Of a stretch of 64,000 nt of DNA, positions 43,565-51,502 are shown one piece after another (the stretch's first letter is position 1; every line of letters starts with the position of its first letter). The notes beneath the pieces are model-generated. The model ran no database searches, was not told the origin of the DNA, and was given only the letters and a program-made list of their open reading frames with translations. Both the position numbers and the translations under genes were made by a program. The DNA comes from Klebsiella quasivariicola. GTDB taxonomy: Bacteria > Pseudomonadota > Gammaproteobacteria > Enterobacterales > Enterobacteriaceae. The DNA lies in the NCBI RefSeq assembly GCF_002269255.1, contig NZ_CP022823.1:1-64000 (forward strand), written 5' to 3'.

Positions 43565-44677
43565 ATGTTGATGAAAACCACCGTCACTTCTTCCCCGTCG
43601 CTGGCGGGGACTTCCGGGATCACCCTGGACTCGCTGCGCGTTTCATACCACGGCAACGTGGTCTTAAAACCGCTGTCATTGACCATTGAACCCGGTGAGG
43701 TGCTGGCGCTGATAGGCCCTTCCGGTTCCGGGAAAACCACGGTGCTGCGGGCGATCGCCGGATTTGTGCAACCGGCTGGCGGTCGGATTGTGATCGGCGA
43801 TACTGATGTCACCCAGCTGCCGCCGTATCAACGCGGGCTGGCGATGGTGGTGCAGAACTACGCGCTGTTTCCGCATATGAAGGTGGAAGATAACGTCGCT
43901 TTCGGCCTGCGGGCGCAAAAGCAGCCCAGGGCGCTTATCGCCGAGCGGGTGACTGAAGCCTTAAAAATCGTCGGTATGGCGGATTACGCCACCCGCTACC
44001 CGCATCAGCTTTCCGGCGGCCAGCAGCAGCGCGTCGCGATAGCCCGCGCGATTGCCGTGCGTCCTCGGGTACTGTTGCTCGATGAACCGCTGTCGGCGCT
44101 GGATGCGCAAATTCGTCATAACATGGTGGAAGAGATTGCCCGTCTGCATCGCGAACTGCCGGAACTGACCATTCTCTACGTCACCCACGATCAGACCGAA
44201 GCGCTGACCCTGGCGGATAAAATCGGCATCATGAAAGACGGTTCGCTGATTGCCCACGGTGAAACGCACGAGCTGTACCACTATCCGCCGAACCGCTTTA
44301 GCGCCGAATTCCTCGGCCGCGCCAATATCCTGCAGGCGACGGCGCTGAAGGACAGCACCGAGCCGGGGCTGGTTAGCGTGAGCTGCGGCGGCGGACTGAT
44401 TAACGCCTTCAGCCGGGGCGGCCTGCATGGCAACAACAAGCTGTTATGCATTCGCCCGCAGCACATGAGCCTGACGCCGCGATCGGCAACCAGTAATCGT
44501 CTCAACGCCACCCTGACCTCGGTACACTGGCAGGGCGATCTGACGCATCTGCTGTGCGACGTCGCGGGCGAAGCGGTGCGGATCGTCATGACCCACGTCA
44601 ACCCACTCCCGCGCGCGGGGGACAAGCTGGCGCTCTACTTCGAACCTGGCGATGCGGTTCTGATCGAGGTGCCATGA
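43565..44677 (+). CDS. phnT: 2-aminoethylphosphonate ABC transporter ATPase
   Basis: This is the ATP-hydrolysing subunit of the phosphonate importer, 370 residues. Walker A is GPSGSGKTT near residue 52, the signature is LSGGQQQRVAIARA near residue 148, and Walker B is VLLLDEPLSALD. A C-terminal TOBE-like domain follows (about 290-365). The ATG at 43565 is used; another is two codons later. It overlaps phnU by 4 nt (ATGA). Confidence 0.95.
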   Translation: MLMKTTVTSSPSLAGTSGITLDSLRVSYHGNVVLKPLSLTIEPGEVLALIGPSGSGKTTVLRAIAGFVQPAGGRIVIGDTDVTQLPPYQRGLAMVVQNYALFPHMKVEDNVAFGLRAQKQPRALIAERVTEALKIVGMADYATRYPHQLSGGQQQRVAIARAIAVRPRVLLLDEPLSALDAQIRHNMVEEIARLHRELPELTILYVTHDQTEALTLADKIGIMKDGSLIAHGETHELYHYPPNRFSAEFLGRANILQATALKDSTEPGLVSVSCGGGLINAFSRGGLHGNNKLLCIRPQHMSLTPRSATSNRLNATLTSVHWQGDLTHLLCDVAGEAVRIVMTHVNPLPRAGDKLALYFEPGDAVLIEVP

Positions 44678-45537
44678 TGACGCAGACCCTCACGCTTGCG
44701 CGTCCGGCGCGAAACCTACGCCCTTACCTGTGGCTGGCGTTGCCGCTGCTGGTGCTGGCGACGCTATTTTTCTATCCGCTACTGCTGATCGCCGAACAGG
44801 CGTTACGCGACGCCAGCGGCAACCTGAGCCTCGAGACTTTTTGGCAGGTGATTGACTCAAAACGCTTTATTGGCGCGCTGCTCAATACCTTACAGATTGC
44901 GGTGTTCGCTACCCTTGGCTGCCTGGTACTCGGCAGCGTGCTGGCGCTGATTCTGGTGTTTATTCCGTTTCCCGGCAGCCAACTGGTGAGCCGGATCATT
45001 GATACGTTTATCGCGCTGCCGACCTTCCTGATTACTCTCGCGTTCACCTTTATTTACGGCTCGGCGGGGCTGCTCAACGGCACCCTGATGGCGCTGTTTG
45101 CTTTTGAACTGCCGCCGGTGGATTTTCTCTATTCGATAAACGGCGTGATTCTGGCGGAGATCACCGTCTTTACGCCGCTGGTGATGCGCCCGCTGATGGC
45201 CGGACTGCGGCAGATAGATAAGAGCCAGCTGGAAGCGGCGAGTATTCTCGGCGCCCATCCGCTACGGGTGATTACCCAGGTTATCTTCCCGGCGGCGCTA
45301 CCGGCGCTGATGGCGGGCGGCAGCCTTTGCCTGCTGTTGACCACTAACGAGTTCGGTATCGTGCTGTTTATTGGCGCCAAAGGGGTTAATACCCTGCCGA
45401 TGATGGTCTACAGCAAGGCGATTCTGGAGTCGGATTACAGCGTGGCCTGCATGATTGCGCTGATTAATATTCTGCTGTCGCTGGGGCTGTTTATGCTCTA
45501 TCGGCTGGCGGCGGCGCGCACTGGCGTAAGGAGTTAA
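44674..45537 (+). CDS. phnU: 2-aminoethylphosphonate ABC transporter permease 1
   Basis: This is an inner-membrane permease subunit of 287 residues. It starts at ATG 44674, overlapping the phnT stop; the longer frame upstream is a shadow of phnT. Six helices are predicted, and the EAA-type loop is in LEAASILGAHPLRVITQVIFPAAL near residue 190 (EAASILGAHPLRV is the EAA motif). It pairs with phnV, which begins 3 nt later. Confidence 0.94.
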   Translation: MMTQTLTLARPARNLRPYLWLALPLLVLATLFFYPLLLIAEQALRDASGNLSLETFWQVIDSKRFIGALLNTLQIAVFATLGCLVLGSVLALILVFIPFPGSQLVSRIIDTFIALPTFLITLAFTFIYGSAGLLNGTLMALFAFELPPVDFLYSINGVILAEITVFTPLVMRPLMAGLRQIDKSQLEAASILGAHPLRVITQVIFPAALPALMAGGSLCLLLTTNEFGIVLFIGAKGVNTLPMMVYSKAILESDYSVACMIALINILLSLGLFMLYRLAAARTGVRS

Positions 45538-45539
45538 CG

Positions 45540-46337
45540 ATGTTGATTTGGTCGCGTAAAGGCCGCGCGGCGGCGGGCGCGCTGGCGGTCACGCTATTTG
45601 CCGGCGTTTTCCTGCTGCCGCTGGCGGTGATTTTACTCTCCAGCTTGAGTAAACAATGGAATGGCCTGCTGCCCACCGGCTTTACCTTTGCCCACTTTGT
45701 TAACGCCTTTCGCGGCGCGGCGTGGGATTCGCTGTTTTCGAGCCTGATGGTGGGCTTCTGCGCCAGCCTGTTGGCGCTGCTGTGTGGGATGTGGGCGGCG
45801 CTGGCGCTGCGCCAGTATGGCGCGAGGCTACAGAAATATCTTGGCCTGGCGTTTTATCTGCCCAGCGCCATCCCCTCGGTTTCCGTCGGGCTGGGCATTC
45901 TGGTGGCGTTCAGCCAGGGGCCGCTGCAGATGAACGGCACCTTCTTTATCGTTCTGGCGGCGCACTTCGTGCTGATCTCCGCCTTTACCTTCAGCAACGT
46001 AACCACCGGGCTGGCGCGGATTTCCGCCGATATTGAAAACGTCGCCTCAAGCCTGGGCGCTTCACCGTGGTATCGCCTGCGCCATGTGACGCTGCCGCTG
46101 ATGACGCCGTGGATGATTTCAGCGCTGGCGCTGAGCCTGTCGCTGTCGATGGGAGAGTTGGGGGCGACGGTGATGATCTATCCGCCGGGCTGGACGACGC
46201 TGCCGGTGACCATTTTCAGCCTCACCGATCGCGGCAATATCGCCGATGGCTCGGCGCTGACCATTGTGCTGGTGGGCGTCACGCTGCTGTTGATGATGAA
46301 GCTTGAGCGTATCGCCCGCCGATTAAGCCAGAGATAA
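45540..46337 (+). CDS. phnV: 2-aminoethylphosphonate ABC transporter permease 2
   Basis: This is the second permease of the importer, 265 residues with six helices. The EAA loop is IENVASSLGASPWYRLRHVTLP near residue 170 (ASSLGASPWYRLRHV). It is the last gene of phnSTUV, and is followed by REP-like palindromes between convergent genes. Confidence 0.94.
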   Translation: MLIWSRKGRAAAGALAVTLFAGVFLLPLAVILLSSLSKQWNGLLPTGFTFAHFVNAFRGAAWDSLFSSLMVGFCASLLALLCGMWAALALRQYGARLQKYLGLAFYLPSAIPSVSVGLGILVAFSQGPLQMNGTFFIVLAAHFVLISAFTFSNVTTGLARISADIENVASSLGASPWYRLRHVTLPLMTPWMISALALSLSLSMGELGATVMIYPPGWTTLPVTIFSLTDRGNIADGSALTIVLVGVTLLLMMKLERIARRLSQR

Positions 46338-46348
46338 AGAATTGATAA

Positions 46349-46459
46349 CGCCACCCGGGCACGGGGCTGACCGCCCGGCGGCGCTACGCTTGCCGGTCCT
46401 GGGGGGATCCCGCAGGCCTCCTCAGTCGTAGCCCGGCTAAGCGTAGCGCCAGCCGGGAA
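46349..46459. repeat. REP-like palindromes between phnV and the porin gene
   Basis: Two REP-type units are seen: a diverged one near 46371-46404 (CCGCCCGGCGGCGCTACGC...) and a clear one at 46428-46459 (GTAGCCCGGCTAAGCGTAGC...). They lie between convergent genes, the usual REP position. Confidence 0.75.
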
Positions 46460-46483
46460 CGCTCCTTCAACAACGCTATCGCA

Positions 46484-47863
46484 TCAGAACCACGCCTCAA
46501 ACATCCCGCCGACGTTCAGCGAATCCAGCTGCTGGTCTTTGGTGTTGTTGACCTTCGCGGTATGCTCGTTATCCACCTGACCACCGGTCACGTAGAAGCG
46601 CAGCATCGGACGGAACTCCGGCCCCATGCCGATGGCGATGTTCTGCGACAGCGTCAGCTTCCAGCCGTGGTTATCCCCGCCCTGGTCGTAATCCACGCGC
46701 TGGTAGCCCGCTTCCAGCCAGGTGGAGTGCACGTCGTTCCAGAAGTACATCGGCCGGACGATGGCGCCGTAGTTTTTACGGTTGTCGGTGTTGTCCTTGC
46801 CGTTGTCGTAGTCATGGAAGGCCAGCAGGTATTCGATCTGCGCCTGCTGGGTGAACTTATGGTTGCCCTCGAAGCTGGCGTAGACCGTGGTCAGGTCGTC
46901 GGTTTTGTTGTAGACGCTGTTATCCGAGTTGTCGGAGTAGCGCAGGATCACCTTGTTCACCCCGCTGTCGTTGGTGTGGCTCAGCACCAGCCCGCCCTGC
47001 CAGGCTTCGAGGCGGGCGTCGCTGTCCACCGCCTTCGAATCAAAGCCGTAGTTGGCGTACACCTCGACGTCGATCGGCCCGGCTTTGATGTTGTGGGTTT
47101 TGGTGGTCAGCGCGTAGTGGCCGTTGTCGCCAGTGTCGGAGCTGCCGGTACAGGTGATGCGCGACGGGTTAGTCTCGTCGGCCATCACTTCCGGGCTACA
47201 GGATTTCACCTGCGACACCGCCGCCACGTCGAACTGCACGCCGCCGATATCAAAGTTCTTCACCCCGGCGCCCTGGCCGTCGTGGTTCATCCAGAAGTAG
47301 TCGTTGATCCCCTGTTGCGGACGCTGGTGGAAGTCGCGCCCGGCCCAGATATAGGCGTTGGGGTTGGATTCGAGGACGTTGGTGACGCCGACGTAGGCCT
47401 TCTTCAGGTTAACTTCATCGCTCCAGTGGTCGAACATCACGTTGAGATCCCAGATAGCCCCCTGCGCGCTTTTGAAGGCCTTGCTGATCTGGAATTCACC
47501 GCCGTTGCTTTCGTTGCCCAGACGGCCGATCGCTGAGGCGCCGTTATAGGAGCCGTCGACGCCGACATATTTCTGGTCGCCGGTCTGGAAGTGGGCGCCA
47601 TAGCGGGCGTAGCCGCTGAACTTGAGGCCGAACGGAATGGCCATATCCGGCGAGGCGGCGGTGGTCTGCGGGTTGGTGATCACGTCGACCTTTTTGTCGG
47701 CCGCGGCGTCAATTTTCGCCTGGCGGTCGGCCAGCGCTTTATCAACGGCTTTGGCGACGATGGCGTTGATCTGTTCCTGCGTAAATTCTTGGGCCATGAC
47801 AGAAATTGGGCACAGCGCGGCGACAACCGCCATGGCTAAAGGCAGTTTTTTCACAGTATTCAT
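46484..47863 (-). CDS. LamB/BglH-type carbohydrate outer-membrane porin
   Basis: This is an 18-stranded maltoporin-family sugar channel. The 459-residue precursor has a signal peptide ending SVMA (about residue 24) and then a Lys/Ala-rich helical extension (about 26-60), as in ScrY and BglH. The LamB-type barrel follows, starting at FSGYARYGAHF and ending in GGMFEAWF with C-terminal Phe. It is the last gene of the PTS operon (IIB-IIC-IIA-porin), so it should admit the same oligosaccharide or glycoside. The substrate is unknown. Confidence 0.9.
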   Translation of the reverse strand: MNTVKKLPLAMAVVAALCPISVMAQEFTQEQINAIVAKAVDKALADRQAKIDAAADKKVDVITNPQTTAASPDMAIPFGLKFSGYARYGAHFQTGDQKYVGVDGSYNGASAIGRLGNESNGGEFQISKAFKSAQGAIWDLNVMFDHWSDEVNLKKAYVGVTNVLESNPNAYIWAGRDFHQRPQQGINDYFWMNHDGQGAGVKNFDIGGVQFDVAAVSQVKSCSPEVMADETNPSRITCTGSSDTGDNGHYALTTKTHNIKAGPIDVEVYANYGFDSKAVDSDARLEAWQGGLVLSHTNDSGVNKVILRYSDNSDNSVYNKTDDLTTVYASFEGNHKFTQQAQIEYLLAFHDYDNGKDNTDNRKNYGAIVRPMYFWNDVHSTWLEAGYQRVDYDQGGDNHGWKLTLSQNIAIGMGPEFRPMLRFYVTGGQVDNEHTAKVNNTKDQQLDSLNVGGMFEAWF

Positions 47864-47971
47864 GGTTATCTCGTTTTAATAATTAATATATTTCAGATAA
47901 TAACCATCCCATTCTGGCTAAAATAAATAACCAAAATAAGCTGATTTGTTTTTTAGGGTACAGCGACGCCG

Positions 47972-47986
47972 GAGAATAATATTCTC
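47972..47986 (-). promoter_or_regulatory. Palindromic hairpin between PTS IIA and porin genes
   Basis: GAGAATAATATTCTC is a perfect palindrome, extended outward by CAGCG/CGCTG, in the 144-nt gap. It may set the mRNA ratio of porin to PTS or act as a site for the LacI-type repressor's operon. No T-tract follows on the transcribed strand. Confidence 0.4.
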
Positions 47987-48007
47987 GCTGACGTTATTCC
48001 ATATTAA

Positions 48008-48310
48008 TTAACGCTGGTACAGATGGATTAATTCCTCTGAGAATTCACGGGCCAGCAGCGAATTCATCAGATGATCCTGGGCATGTACCATAATCAGCGT
48101 CATGGGCTGACGCGCTTCACCGGCATCCTGCCCGATGAGCTGGGTTTGCATCTGATGCGCCCGGCGGGCGTAGCCGTCGGCCTCATTTAAGAGTAAGCGC
48201 GCTTCGTCGATATTTCCGGTTCGGGCCGCATGCAGCGCTTCAAAACATAATGAGCGTGACTGTCCCGCATTAACGATAATTTCCATTACCGCATCTTCTA
48301 ATTCAATCAT
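48008..48310 (-). CDS. PTS lactose/cellobiose-family IIA component
   Basis: The 100-residue helical IIA protein relays phosphate from HPr to IIB. The active His lies in MVHAQDHLMNSLL near residue 78; the family start IELEDAVMEIIVNAGQSRSL is present (EIIVNAGQSRS is diagnostic). It is preceded by AGGAAT. In the operon it lies after IIC with a 97-nt hairpin-containing gap and before the porin. Confidence 0.93.
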   Translation of the reverse strand: MIELEDAVMEIIVNAGQSRSLCFEALHAARTGNIDEARLLLNEADGYARRAHQMQTQLIGQDAGEARQPMTLIMVHAQDHLMNSLLAREFSEELIHLYQR

Positions 48311-48335
48311 GTATATTCCTGAGGTATTTATTATT

Positions 48336-48371
48336 TAATAATGCAGGGAAAGTCCATTTTCTGCATTATTA
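48336..48371 (-). promoter_or_regulatory. Hairpin between PTS IIC and IIA genes
   Basis: TAATAATGCAG and CTGCATTATTA form a perfect 11-bp inverted repeat around a 14-nt loop. A second small stem, CTCTCC/GGAGAG, lies at 48389-48404. They could set mRNA stability between the two cistrons. Confidence 0.5.
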
Positions 48372-48407
48372 CGCTGTCATCTTATTATCTCTCCGGAAGG
48401 AGAGGGA

Positions 48408-49730
48408 TTAGCTAACGGTTTCTGCCACCGGAACGCTATTTTTGGCTTTCTCAACTTCGGTTTTCATTAAGGAACGTTCATAAGCGCGCAGGAACGGCAG
48501 GTAAATGACCGCCGACATCACCATGCAGATAACGCACATCACCACCGGACTCAGGGTCCAGTTAGCCGCCCACGAGGCGCCAATCGGGGCCGGCGTGGTC
48601 CACGGCGTCAGCGACACTACCTGGCTCAGCCAGCCAAGACGGGTTGCGCCGTAAGCCAGCACCGCGTTGACCATCGGTACGCAGACGAAGGGGATAAACA
48701 TCATCGGGTTCATGATGATCGGCGCGCCGAACAGGATCGGCTCGTTGATATTAAAGAAGCTCGGCACGATGCCCATCTTGCCGATGGTCCGCAGATGGGT
48801 AGCCCGACTACGCAGCAGCAGGAAAGCCAGCGGCAGGGTCGAACCGACGCCGCCAATAAGCAGATAGTGATCCCAGAAGCCCTGCAGATAGACGTGCGGC
48901 AGTACCGTACCCGCCGCCAGCGCCGCCTGGTTTGCCGACAGGTTGGCCATCCAGAACGGGTTCATAATGCCGGTGACAATCAGCGAGCCGTGGATCCCGG
49001 CGAACCAGAAAATCTGGCACATCAGAACGGAGAGCAAAATCGCCGGCAGCGAGTCGGAGGCGGAAACCAGCGGCTCCAGCAGATGCATGATCGCCTGCGG
49101 CAGGATCATCCCGGTCTGCGCTTCGATAAACAGATTCAGCGGATGCAGAGTGGCGATAACCACCAGCACCGGGATCAGGATTTCAAACGAACGGGCGACG
49201 CCGGTCGGCACCTCTTTCGGCAGACGAATAGTAATGTTGTTTTGCTTCAGCCACGCGTAGACGCGGGTGGAGTAAATGGCGGTGATCAGGGCGGTGAAAA
49301 TGCCCTGGCCGGACAAATACTGAGTGGAAATTTTACCATCGGCATAGGGCGCGGCGACCAGCAGGAAGGCCATAAACGCCAGCAGACCGGACATCACCGG
49401 ATCGAGCTGAAACTGACGACCAAGGCTGGCGCCAATGCCGACCGAGATAAAGAAGGTCATCACGCCCATGCTGAGGTTAAACGGCAGCATCAGCTGTTCG
49501 CGGTAATGCTGGGAGAAATCAAGCCAGCCGCGGGCAAAGCCGTTGGTGGTATCGGGGGAAAACGGCGGAAAGATAAATACCAGCATGAAAGAGCCGATGA
49601 TCATAAACGGCAAGGCGGCAGTAAAGCCATCGCGGATCGCGATAACGTATTTCTGCTGCCCAAGGCGTCCTGCCAGCGGAGTAATAGATTGCTCGATCAC
49701 GGCAATCATGGACTGATACAGAGAACTCAT
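48408..49730 (-). CDS. PTS lactose/cellobiose-family IIC permease
   Basis: This is the membrane channel of the sugar PTS, 440 residues with about ten helices. The substrate-site region GIVPSFFNINEPILFGAPIIMNP near residue 317 (NINEPILFG) is diagnostic of the family. It acts with the separate IIB and IIA proteins. It starts 11 nt after IIB. The sugar is probably a beta-glucoside or chitobiose-like disaccharide, judged by family only. Confidence 0.93.
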   Translation of the reverse strand: MSSLYQSMIAVIEQSITPLAGRLGQQKYVIAIRDGFTAALPFMIIGSFMLVFIFPPFSPDTTNGFARGWLDFSQHYREQLMLPFNLSMGVMTFFISVGIGASLGRQFQLDPVMSGLLAFMAFLLVAAPYADGKISTQYLSGQGIFTALITAIYSTRVYAWLKQNNITIRLPKEVPTGVARSFEILIPVLVVIATLHPLNLFIEAQTGMILPQAIMHLLEPLVSASDSLPAILLSVLMCQIFWFAGIHGSLIVTGIMNPFWMANLSANQAALAAGTVLPHVYLQGFWDHYLLIGGVGSTLPLAFLLLRSRATHLRTIGKMGIVPSFFNINEPILFGAPIIMNPMMFIPFVCVPMVNAVLAYGATRLGWLSQVVSLTPWTTPAPIGASWAANWTLSPVVMCVICMVMSAVIYLPFLRAYERSLMKTEVEKAKNSVPVAETVS

Positions 49731-49741
49731 TTCAACACCTC

Positions 49742-50056
49742 TCAGTGCGCCGCTGGGATCAGCGACAGAGCATAATTCAGGACGTTGTCTCCCCGCTGCA
49801 TACCGTAGTCCATCGTATCGATGGGCTGAACGGGAATGTTCAGGGAAGCCGCTTTCTCAGACAGGGTTTTCAACATGTATTTCACCTGGGGGCCAAGCAA
49901 CACCACCTGATACTGCGGAAACTGCATGTCAAATTCGGAAACACCATAGGCATCAATCTGCACCGGCAGGTCACGTTCCTTCGCCGCCTCCACCATCTTT
50001 CTGACCAGCAGACTGGTGGACATCCCGGCAGAGCAGCACAGCATAATCTTGTACAT
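49742..50056 (-). CDS. PTS lactose/cellobiose-family IIB component
   Basis: The 104-residue IIB protein carries the phospho-Cys in MLCCSAGMSTSLLVRKM (Cys8). It is the first gene of the PTS-porin operon, facing the LacI-type regulator across 293 nt that contain two GGAAA...TTTCC operators and a possible CRP site. Confidence 0.93.
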   Translation of the reverse strand: MYKIMLCCSAGMSTSLLVRKMVEAAKERDLPVQIDAYGVSEFDMQFPQYQVVLLGPQVKYMLKTLSEKAASLNIPVQPIDTMDYGMQRGDNVLNYALSLIPAAH

Positions 50057-50111
50057 CGACGACCATCCTCAAAATGTAAAAAGTTATTGCGTCGGTGATT
50101 TGATATCAGAC

Positions 50112-50125
50112 GGAAACCGGTTTCC
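50112..50125. promoter_or_regulatory. LacI-family operator 1
   Basis: GGAAACCGGTTTCC is a perfect 14-bp palindrome with the central CG typical of LacI/GalR-family sites, 56 nt upstream of the IIB start. Confidence 0.82.
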
Positions 50126-50143
50126 ATTCATAAAAAGCAGAAC

Positions 50144-50159
50144 TGTGATAGTGGTCAAG
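50144..50159. promoter_or_regulatory. Candidate CRP site for the PTS-porin operon
   Basis: TGTGA-N6-TCAAG matches one full CRP half-site and most of the other. It lies between the two LacI-type operators, a sensible place for catabolite control. Confidence 0.45.
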
Positions 50160-50236
50160 ATCTCCTGCTTATGGGGCGGATTTATTGGATTTCGCTCACA
50201 TTATTCTGTCGATTTGGCGATGTTTTGCGCTGAAAT

Positions 50237-50251
50237 GGAAAATCGGTTTCC
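50237..50251. promoter_or_regulatory. LacI-family operator 2
   Basis: GGAAAATCGGTTTCC repeats the operator half-sites of the first copy with one extra central base, 99 nt before the regulator start. Two sites 125 nt apart would allow looping and autoregulation. Confidence 0.7.
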
Positions 50252-50349
50252 AAACAAATGACGAAATGGATATACTGCGCTGGTCACAATTGAAGCGATT
50301 CAGGTTTACAGGATTTTGGCGGGACGCGGCGCCCGCGCAGGGGAAAATG

Positions 50350-51291
50350 ATGTCGACAATCAATGATGTTTCACGACTTGCCGGGGTTTCCAAAGCCACG
50401 GTGTCGCGAGTGTTGAGCGGCTCACGTGGCGTGAAGGAAGCCAGTCGTCAGGCGGTACTGCAGGCGGCGGAAGCGCTCAATTACCGGCCAAACATGATAG
50501 CCCAGTCGTTGCTCAGTCAGTCCACCGGCTGCATCGGCGTCATCTGCGCCCAGGACAACATCAATCAAACCACCAGCTATCTCTACGCCCTGGAAAAACA
50601 GCTCAGCCAGCACCAGAAACACCTGCTGCTGCGCTTCGCCAACACCAGCAACGGCGTGATGAACTCGCTGGAGGAGTTGACCTGCGGATTGTGCGATAAC
50701 GTGCTGATCATCGGCGCGCGTTTCCCCCTGAATATTAACCGCCCGGACGTGGTGCTGGTGGACTGCCTCGACAGCGAGGGTGACAACAGCATTCAGTACG
50801 ATCATGCCTTTGCCGCCGAAACCGCGTGCCACTATCTGATAAGCCAGGGAAGACGGCAGATTGCGCTGATTCATCCGCAGAGCAGCGGCTTCGCCGATCA
50901 GGTGCTGCTGGGCTATAAGCACGCGCTGGAAAAAAACTTTTTGCCGTTTAACCGCAACCTGGTGTTTCTGGATAACACCTCACCGTCGGTGGCGGTGCAG
51001 GAGCTGGTCAATAACGCCACGACGCTGAACTTTAACGCGCTGCTGGTGAGCGATGAGCTGCAGGCGCAGCGCGTGGTGCCGCAGCTGCAGGCCTTTAACC
51101 GCGCTGTTCCGCAAAATGTCATGGTGTTTAGCCTCGCCGGATCGTTACAGCTGCCCGGTATCCCCACCATTCCGGCCATTGAATATTCCATGGACGCGAT
51201 GGCGTCGCGGATCGTCAACTGGCTGACCGAGAAAACGGACAACCCGGGCGGCAGCCCGCTGCGCGGCGATTTAATTATTCCGAAGCACTGA
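50350..51291 (+). CDS. LacI-family transcriptional repressor
   Basis: The start at 50350 (MSTINDVSRLAGVSKATVSR) gives 313 residues with GGGG/AGGGG upstream; 50347 is also possible. The N-terminal LacI HTH (1-55, with hinge) is followed by a periplasmic-binding-like sensor domain (about 60-310). It is divergent from the PTS-porin operon, which it should control through the operators at 50112 and 50237. Confidence 0.92.
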   Translation: MSTINDVSRLAGVSKATVSRVLSGSRGVKEASRQAVLQAAEALNYRPNMIAQSLLSQSTGCIGVICAQDNINQTTSYLYALEKQLSQHQKHLLLRFANTSNGVMNSLEELTCGLCDNVLIIGARFPLNINRPDVVLVDCLDSEGDNSIQYDHAFAAETACHYLISQGRRQIALIHPQSSGFADQVLLGYKHALEKNFLPFNRNLVFLDNTSPSVAVQELVNNATTLNFNALLVSDELQAQRVVPQLQAFNRAVPQNVMVFSLAGSLQLPGIPTIPAIEYSMDAMASRIVNWLTEKTDNPGGSPLRGDLIIPKH

Positions 51292-51393
51292 ACTCCGCTC
51301 TTGCCCTGACCCGCCGCCGTTGGCTGCGGGTTTTTTGCTGGCTGGTTTTTGTCGTATCCCTCACATTATAAATAAAACTCATATCTGACGCCG

Positions 51394-51405
51394 GGTTTTC
51401 GAACC
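51394..51405. promoter_or_regulatory. Palindrome upstream of the gallate transporter gene
   Basis: GGTTTTCGAACC is an imperfect 12-bp palindrome (flanked by CC/GG) 98 nt before the transporter start. It may be a regulator site of the gallate genes. The assignment is weak. Confidence 0.35.
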
Positions 51406-51502
51406 GGACAGCCTGCGTGACCTGCCTTAAGTTGAGTACGAAAGTTCCACTCAAAAAACACTAACCAGAACATTCGTACCGCCTGCTTGAGGAAGTCACC
51501 CT

